A DNA stretch of 64,000 nucleotides from Pampus argenteus (Eukaryota; Chordata; Actinopteri; Scombriformes; Stromateidae): positions 21,604,001-21,668,000 of the forward strand of contig CM072870.1 of assembly GCA_036937835.1 (NCBI GenBank), given 5' to 3'. The first letter of the stretch is position 1. Each line of letters opens with the position of its first letter. This document shows positions 56,538 to 64,000 of the stretch, in pieces. A model generated the notes under the pieces. The model was not told the origin of the DNA. It saw nothing but the letters and a program-made list of their open reading frames with translations, and did not search any database. The position numbers and the translations under genes were made by a program.

Positions 56538-57373
56538 AGACTAAGAGTCTCTGGGAGGTTTTACTTGAGCTAAAGCTAATATTTACCATGTTTAATGATC
56601 TTTTTTTTTTATGGCCATGATGATTTAAAGAAACAGTTTCTACTGAACTATTTTGAAAGCTAACATTAGCTTGCTAACCGAGCCAGTCAAGAAGCACTGA
56701 GTTAGATGTTTAGCCTAGCTTAGCACAAAGACTGGAAGTAGAGGGGGAAACTGCTAGCTATACAGCCAGCTTTGAAAAACATAGCCACTCATATGAAATA
56801 CATTACTCGGTTAATGTTCAGGAAAGGTCTTTAAATACTGAAAAAGTCAACGGAGGTGTTTTGAGCTACATGCAAGATTACAACAACAAGATTACTTTCA
56901 ACTTTCAACATATCCAAACTTCCTCCCCAAACAAAAAGAGCATTCAAATAAAGTTGGGCAGAGCAGCTCTGTGCTACTTAATGAACTATACTAGAGCATC
57001 ATAATTATGCAGCAAGAGGTTATTTAACTAATGTCCCTTTTATATTTGAGAGCTCTTCAGAAAAAGCACATTTTTACGCTGCTGCAGGTCTTTGAAGCAA
57101 CAGCAGACTGAAAGAGGTTTTACCCTGTTGGTAACTATCTATCTATCTGTGATATCTATCAGTGTGACGAGTGTCTTGTTCCCTGTGAGCTCGGTGACGG
57201 TGATGATCCCTGCTGTGTGTTTTCAGCAGATGATGTAGATAACAGCGACTTTGGGAATAGCAGCTTTATTTTTAGGCCAACACTTTTGGAGGAATGAGAA
57301 ACAGCTCAGTGTGTCACTACAGCAGCTATTCCTGTCCTGCAGCGGCACCGAGGCTCCCCTGCTCTCAGCCCTG

Positions 57374-57532
57374 CGTCACGTCACCATGGAAACACACGGA
57401 AGCTGCTGATTGGATCAGGGCAGGCTGCTAGTGGGAGCCGCGCTCGTCTTTATGTTATAAAGAGCAGAGGCCGAGCCGAGCGACACGTCGGCGTGCTACG
57501 TGGGGAGATCCTGCCGCCACGTCACTGACCAT
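57374..57532 (+). promoter_or_regulatory. Orphan TATA promoter with possible first exon
   Basis: CGTCACGTCA (tandem CRE half sites, 57374-57383), an inverted CCAAT (ATTGG, 57409-57413) and TTATAAAG (57455-57462) stand at promoter-like spacing in a CpG-rich patch. The inferred start is about 57487. The sequence then runs to CTGACCAT|GTAAGG, a good 5' splice site at 57532/57533 that would split an ATG. If not spliced, ATG is followed at once by TAA. No downstream coding exon was identified. Confidence 0.4.
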
Positions 57533-57570
57533 GTAAGGCTCCTTCAGGATCAGCAGCTAGCATCAGAGAG

Positions 57571-57775
57571 ATGAGTCAGAGAGGAGGGAGGAGGAGGAGA
57601 GGAAAAGAGGAGGTAGGAGAAAGGAGGACTATAGACAGGAGGGAGGAGAGGAGGAGCGAGAGTAAAGGAGAAGAGAGGGAGGACAGAGGAGGACAGGAAG
57701 AAAAGCAGGACCGGAGACAGGAAGGGATGAGAGGTAGAGCAAGAGGAGAGGAGGGAGAGGAGGACAGGAAGTGCC
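57571..57775. repeat. Purine-rich (GAGGA)n low-complexity patch
   Basis: About 200 bases of AGGAGG/AGAGG/AGGACAGG sequence with few pyrimidines on the plus strand. It produces an Arg/Glu-rich open frame that I regard as an artefact. Confidence 0.7.
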
Positions 57776-60700
57776 GAATAGTAATATGTTCAGACCTTTT
57801 TTCATTTAAATATTTTCTGTTTTTGAAAAACGTTTCAAAGATAAATCTTTTGACCTTTGACCCTCTAAACACAGAGGTTCAATTTCATAATTTAATAATC
57901 TGCAGATTATTTTATCATTGTCCATATAAACAGCAAGGAAAACCTCTGTTTATATGTACACCTGACTAGTTTTAAGATGCACCTGAACGATAGTGAACCT
58001 GTCCTTCAAGCATTTTACGCCTTGCAGACTTGATGTGTTGACAGTGAACGCGTCACGGTAGGAACTACTGACGTCTGGAAGCTGAACCAGCCAGTGTTAC
58101 ACAGCTCAGACGCTGCAGGTGAAACAGGCTCCTGCTGTTGTTCACTCTGACCTGCAGCAATATGAGCACACAAACCACAAAGCAACACTTCCTGTGTGTG
58201 TGTGCAGGGGGGCTTTACTGGAAGAAAAAAAAACAGAAGTTTCTCCATCACCTCACACTTCATACGTTCCTGTTTGTGTGTTCAGTCAGAAATATTTTCA
58301 ATGTTCTTATTCGTTCATAAGATTCAATCAAGAACATCAACCATGAACACATAGTGGGTTTTAAAACTGCACTTTCTTCTTTATTTGCACACTTAGTGTA
58401 TTCTAAAGAAACATAAAAATAATTATTGAGTTCTTCAGAAACAGGAAGTGGTGTTAAATCAGAGTTGGAGGGTGTTTGAATCGTGCAGCTGAGTGTCGTC
58501 ACTGAGGCTACGCTAACGCTAGCTGCTGGATGGTCAGTAAATCCGGCCTGCTTGCTTCTACATGTGTTAAATACAAATGATGCACACTTGACTTAATTAC
58601 ATTTTTAATAGTAACTTGCACAACACTGCTTGTGACATAAGTCAAATTTTATTTACATAGCTCAAAATCACAAATCACCTTATAGGGCCCAAACCATCTG
58701 CTGCAGGACTCCTTGTTCTTCTTGATGCTGGAGATAATTCGTTATGATTGGCTGGATGTTTGATTGCATTATGGATGAGCATGTAAACATCTAAAGTACC
58801 TGAGCTACAGACGCCAGTGCAGCTGAGTTTTACAGCCTCATCACCTGACCAGATCAAACAGCAGCAGCCAATCAGACGCCTTACTTCCTACTTTATGGTT
58901 TGCTGTGCAGCGTCGCCGTCGCCTCTGCTGCAGTAAAACTCTGAGACGAGAGTCTGTCCTGATATCTGTAGGTGTGTCTGTCCTCATTTTCAATTCCAGG
59001 TAATAAAGACACAAGGCAGCTCTGTTGATCATCGCCATGGTAACAGGGCAGCAGACATTGTTTGAATGGATGTACAGTCAAACTGTCAGAGAGGTGGTGG
59101 TTATCAGACTAAACTTTCTAACTTTCTAACATGACTGCAGTCGTCATGACAAAAAAACAACAACAACAAAAAAAAACATGATATCTTTGTAGTGTTATAA
59201 GATCTATAAAACCTGTTGTACTGTGTTTTGATAAAACACCAAATGCATTAATGTGTAGCTCCAACTGGACTTCCTGGATTGTACTTCATTGTCTTGTAAG
59301 TCACGCAACCACCACTGCAGGCCTCTCGTACTGCTGATGCAGGCATGATTACGCTATGAACGCTGCTCAGAGAGAAAAAGAGGCATTTTGTGCATATTTC
59401 AAACCTTCCTTAAAAAAAAACATTCAGAGGAATCTCTCACATCTGTAATTCTTCTGCACACAAATGAAGCTATTTAATATAATTATAAAAAAAAAACAAA
59501 AAAAAACAAAACAGGAAGACACAAAGAGAGACATTCAATAAACAAACTGTTTGTAAATGAAACTTAAACACAAAAAGGAAATATATATACAACATTATGT
59601 CATTAATATTTGATCCAAAGAATCAGTCGAGTCTAAACTGAGTCAGAGACGAACAGAGAGCGTTTTCTTCTTCTTGACTATAAATATCTCCTCCGGACGC
59701 TGCCAGAGGTTATTTTTAACCCGGCTGAGGCTAAATTTACTGAGCCGGGGCGTTTCCTCCCTCGCCTGTCCCACCGCAGAATAACTCCCATCCCTCTGCT
59801 CTCCTCCCCCCTCGTCCCCCGACTCTCCGCACTGTCCAGAAGCCAAACCAGAGCTGTGATTTCATTCTTTTAGAAAAATGGGTCAAACAGTTTGAGGAGA
59901 GACATTTCAGGGTACAGAGAGCAGAGTCTATTTTAACATTTTCTCTTCTCACTTTAACATGTTGCCGTGTTTCGTACATCCATTAAACGCTGCAACAATC
60001 TCCATCCTATAATCCATAAACAACTCATTATGAGTGTATTTTCTTAAAAACAAGTAGGATTAATTTGAGGCTATTTCAATCTGTTTCCAATAGATGTTCA
60101 TTTATTTTTAAGAACTTTCTGGAGACTGTGTGTCAGAGTCTGGAAACAAAAGAGGCAGGCAGCTGCACCAGAGTCAAGACAAATACGACCTGGTTTAAGA
60201 AAGCTGAAATACTGTCAGTGCACGACAGATTTGATCACTTGAAAATACGACTTTAAGGACTCAATTATACAAAAAATGTTCATGAGGAGATTATTTTGCA
60301 GTAAAAAAAAGTAATTTAATTAAGTAATCGAGTCCTAAAAACATATTTTTCTTAAAATGAGTCAAGTAGAAATGAAATAATGAATCTCAATAATTACTCA
60401 TCTGTCAAAGAAGACGATAATAAACAATAATAAGCAGCTTTGTGTCTTCTTCTCTGTGGATTCAAAGTATTTTAGGGAAATTCATAACACACAAACACAC
60501 AAAGTTTGATTTTTTTTTGGACTCTTAGTATGGTGAATATATTGTTACTGTTATCGTCACTTTCCATGCAGGACTTCTGCCGTGGAAACTTCGGGATCTC
60601 CACTAGACTTCAAAATAAACTTGTGTGGGTTTGAATAAAGTTTGTGACTAAGTTTCAAGAGTTTGAAAGGTTAAAAGAACAGAAACAAAGTGATTGTTAA

Positions 60701-61666
60701 CATTTTCTTCTGCTGATTCGACAGTAAAGTGAAAACACACTTTCCTTTCTTTAACCAATCGGAGAGCCTCATCTAAACATCACAGAGCCTCCTTTCTCTG
60801 TGTGGACGAGCCCACAATTACAGGCCATGTGCTGAGGTAACCCCCACCCCCCACACACACCCAGTCACCACGAGCCTATCCCCACCCACCCAGACCACAG
60901 TTTGATCTCAAACCAAACGTCCCCTCCCTCCTTCTGCTGCTTTTTTCCCTGCAGACCACAAACCAGAGCGACTCCGAGGACTCAGGCCTGCACTGACCAG
61001 CTGCTCAGTCTGCAGGGACGCGCCTGGAAAAGCCTGAAAACAAAACAAAACAAAACAATGGAAAAAGCACATTTACACGTCAGGAAAACATGCAGAAAAT
61101 ACTTTCAGGAAAAATCAGTGAAGTTAGTTTATTTAAAGAGGACATTTTCTGCACGTTTCCTATATTTATATTCTGGGGCTCTACTGGAAAAGTTTTGTTT
61201 CCAGTTTCCAGTTTAAAACTCCTTATTTCTCTTATACTGGTCCTTTATGCAGCCCCTCAATTCAGCCTCTGTCTGAAACAGGCCGTTAACTTCTGTCTCT
61301 TTAAGGCCCGCCTCCTGATGAGCCCACTCTGTTCTGATTGGTCACTTTCAGGATGCTTCCTGACTCCCAGAGGCTATGTAAACCAACTATAATAGCAGGA
61401 TTTCACATCTTTTTGTTCATTTTTACTCCAAATGTCAACTTCTTAAATCCCTTCATACACGTCGGAGCTGAATCAGATCCGAAGGTAGAAAAACTGTCAC
61501 AAATGAGGCTTTCGAATCAGGTTTAGGCCCTGAGTTTTGACTTGCAGGCAACATTTCTACATATGTTAACCTCAACTTTTGGAACTTTGACCATGTTTAA
61601 CATCTGATATCAGAGCAGGATATAAATATTTATTTCTTAGTTTAGGCGACTTTGTGTCAAATATTT

Positions 61667-62218
61667 GGTGTTCCTCAAGGAAGCTGTTTAGGTCCTGTTC
61701 TTTTTTCTTCATATATGCTCCCTCTGGGCAACACAATCAGTCACCATAATGTCAAATATTAATATGCTGTTGATACACAATTATATATTATTGCCAGACA
61801 ACCATCTACAATTGTTAGCCTGTCCAATCAATGAATCTCTGTACTTATCTACAAAGCCTTACATAAGCAGCACTCTAGTTAATTAACAGTTAATTTGGGT
61901 TAAATTTACTGGTATCGCTGTTAATGTTTTATTGTATTGTGATCAAACTGTTGTTGTTTGTTTGTTTCTTTTGTTTGTTTTTTTCTCTCACATATTGTTA
62001 TTGCTAGTATTTCCACCAACAACACATTACACACACAGACAGCTCAGGCTGTGGAGGGATGGAAATACACGTTATAGACTTTTTTTAAAACCTCAAACTG
62101 TTCCTTAGAAAGATGGAGGTACAACGGCGCTCACACAGACTCATGAAACTCTTCTCTTTGCTAATAAAAAATGAAACTGAAGCTTTGATAAGACCACCAA
62201 CACTGCTGCCACATGTTC

Positions 62219-62258
<40 letters not shown>

Positions 62259-62470
62259 GGGGGTTATCTTTGATCAGGAAACTTAAATTAACTCTCACAT
62301 ACAACAAATTTGTAGGCCTGCCTTTTTTCACATACATGACAGCAAAAACCAGACCCACCCTGTGTCAGTTCATGCTTTTCTTACTTCCAGGCTGGATTAT
62401 TTCAATTCGTTATCATCAGGCTGCTTCAATAAGTCTCTAAAGACTCTAAAGTCCAAAATGCTGCTGCCCA
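61667..62470 (+). mobile_element. L2-like LINE fragment
   Basis: From 61667 the plus strand reads GVPQGSCLGPVLFSSYMLPL, then GNTISHHNVKY, a stop, and YAVDTQLYI. These are the GVPQGS and YADDTQLYL catalytic-region blocks of L2/CR1-type reverse transcriptase with the first Asp of the motif changed. Further on (62250-62470) LGVIFD, AKTRPTL, a frameshifted SRLDY-like block (GWIISIR) and NKSLKTLKS-like blocks complete the 3' part. A (CA)n run (62219-62255) has expanded inside. It is dead and about 0.8 kb long. Confidence 0.75.
62219..62255. repeat. (CA)n microsatellite inside the LINE
   Basis: About 17 CA units just before the LGVIFD block of the LINE remnant. Confidence 0.95.
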
Positions 62471-64000
62471 TGTTCTTAACTTAACTCTCTTTTCTCTCTT
62501 TGTTTATGCAAATCTCAGCTGGAGGTTTTTCCCCAGAATGCATGATGGACAAAAAGCGGCCCTCCAGCTGTTTGTGGACAGCAGCCATTATACAAATGAG
62601 CCTCAGATTCAGCCAATAAGAAGCAGTCTGTTGACTCCAAATCAGAAATAATAATTCTGCCTTCAGTACCAGCATCATGAGCAGCTGTTTTATCTACTAA
62701 TGAAGAAGATGCCTGAAAGGCGTCGTTTTTGAAGCTCAGGTGACTAACACGGTTCATTCAGATCTAAGTAGGTGAGACATTCAAAGACTGCAGCTAATAA
62801 AAAGCCTTTTTACATGTTTTAAGAGAAGCCAGCAGACCACATCACACGGGTCCTCGCTGCCCGTCAGCTTTAGAACTGATGTTAAATTTTTACAGCTAGT
62901 TTTTTAAAGCCTTGCCGCCTCTGTCTGTGTCCCCTGAGCCGTCCTTTCCTCAGTCTCAATCGCATGGCTTTTTCCTAACTGATTATTGATTATTTTGTCT
63001 TTTGACTTTTATGTTTTGGATTTTATTGTCCTCCTGTTTCTTGTTTTGTTTTCCTCCGACTGCAGGTTCGTCTCCGTAGACACACACAGAGTTTAAATAT
63101 AAATTTTTTTTCAACAGTTTTTTTACGTTTTCTGTGAAACTCAGCATTTTAATGGGAATCTCGTGCTGCCTTCTGATTGGCCGTTGTCCTGAGCAACAGG
63201 AAGTCATTCATGTTAAATGACGTTCTGCTCTTTGGAACTTCCTGTCAGAGCTCGATGAACTTTATTATATGCATTATGATCTCTGTATATAAAGTCAGAT
63301 TGTAGAAAAGATGGCGACTCAGTTCACATGTGAAAACTGCATCTTCCCTGATTCTTATTTCCTCTTTATTTGTCTCTGATTCTTTGACTGAATGAAACTC
63401 AGCTGATTAGAAACATGTAAACATGACATGCAAACATGTTGTTTTTATGTAAACACACTGAGATACACTGATTGTGTGTGTGTGTTGGGGGGGGGGTTGT
63501 AAAGACATTAGTCTCACTGCAGGAGTTTCAGCTAGCGTTAGCATTAGCATCAGTGTCACATTATCACCTGACTGACAGACATTTACACTTCTGCTCTGTT
63601 TGCTTTAATGACCTTGTTTCCTTCATTCGTATTCACGTCTCCTGTTCATTCATCACAGCTTCCTACAGGATCAACAACGTTTGATTTACAGTGATCAGCT
63701 GGGTGACCTCGGGGTATTGATCAGAGAATTACTTCAAAGAACGGAGACTGTTTTATTATTGATCCACAACACTTTTATCAAAAAAAACAAAAAACAAAAC
63801 ACATTCCCAATACCATAAACTCAAAAAAGCAATAGATTTATTAATCACAGCATGGAAAAATAGAGTTTCATTTCTTGTATAAATAAAGAGACAAATGAAT
63901 AAATAGATGGATGGAAGCAGGTTTAATATCCTCAGGTGATTGCTTTTCTTCATCTCACCTCCCATAATGCACCGGGCTCACGTGACAGAGCTCCCTGCGG

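Larger units (their letters stand above)
53900..64000. other. 10-kb flank without a confirmed gene
   Basis: No exon set can be assembled. The region holds TG, TA and CA microsatellites (54438, 54990, 56510, 62219), a candidate TATA promoter with first exon (57374-57532), a purine-rich patch (57571-57775), an isolated exon-like stretch (60955-60996), a repeat scrap near 58636-58690 (ATTTACATAGCTCAAAATCA) and a LINE (61667-62470). A gene with its body beyond the window is possible. Confidence 0.5.

Noticed and set aside
57571..57969. 132-codon Arg/Glu-rich frame
   Set aside because: The first half is a purine-rich low-complexity patch and the second half has unrelated AT-rich coding. No homology is recognisable.

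Overview
The window is vertebrate nuclear DNA, almost certainly from a ray-finned (teleost, probably percomorph) fish. Genes are multi-exon with GT-AG introns, many introns are short, CA/TG microsatellites are dense, and the proteins align with human orthologues from memory while gene size and repeat content are fish-like. Six protein-coding genes can be rebuilt exon by exon, with every splice phase closing in frame.

Layout: (1) 1-3.5 kb, gene-poor flank with a LINE scrap and a hAT-like remnant. (2) 3.9-16.9 kb, minus strand: palm (paralemmin-1, 10 coding exons, 396 aa), whose introns hold large minisatellites and whose 5' flank is a 430-bp purine tract. (3) 20.3-28.4 kb, minus strand: map1s (microtubule-associated protein 1S, 7 exons, 1350 aa). 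(4) 29.3-32.6 kb, plus strand: trmt13 (tRNA 2'-O-methyltransferase, 11 exons, 476 aa), head-to-head with map1s. (5) 33.9-37.1 kb, minus strand: lrrc39 (7 exons, 339 aa), containing a perfectly periodic 29-bp minisatellite grown from an exon-intron junction. (6) 41.9-47.7 kb, minus strand: dbt (E2 of branched-chain keto-acid dehydrogenase, 11 exons, 492 aa). (7) 52.4-53.4 kb, plus strand: gadd45b (4 exons, 160 aa) with NF-kB-like and CCAAT promoter elements. (8) 53.9-64 kb, no confirmed gene, but an orphan TATA promoter at 57.4 kb and a LINE at 61.7-62.5 kb.

The genes do not form an operon or one pathway. trmt13-lrrc39-dbt is a conserved block with the same order and orientations as human 1p21.2. 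palm, map1s and gadd45b correspond to human 19p genes, so the segment mixes two human paralogous regions. Three genes (map1s, trmt13, dbt) start at an ATGGCGGC element of YY1/TISU type. No CRISPR array, prokaryotic system or wholly new gene system was found. The most unusual features are tandem repeats that have captured splice sites or coding sequence: a 22-copy array of 5' splice sites in lrrc39, a (TG)n 3' splice site in trmt13, and an 18-bp coding repeat next to the SAM-binding motif of trmt13.
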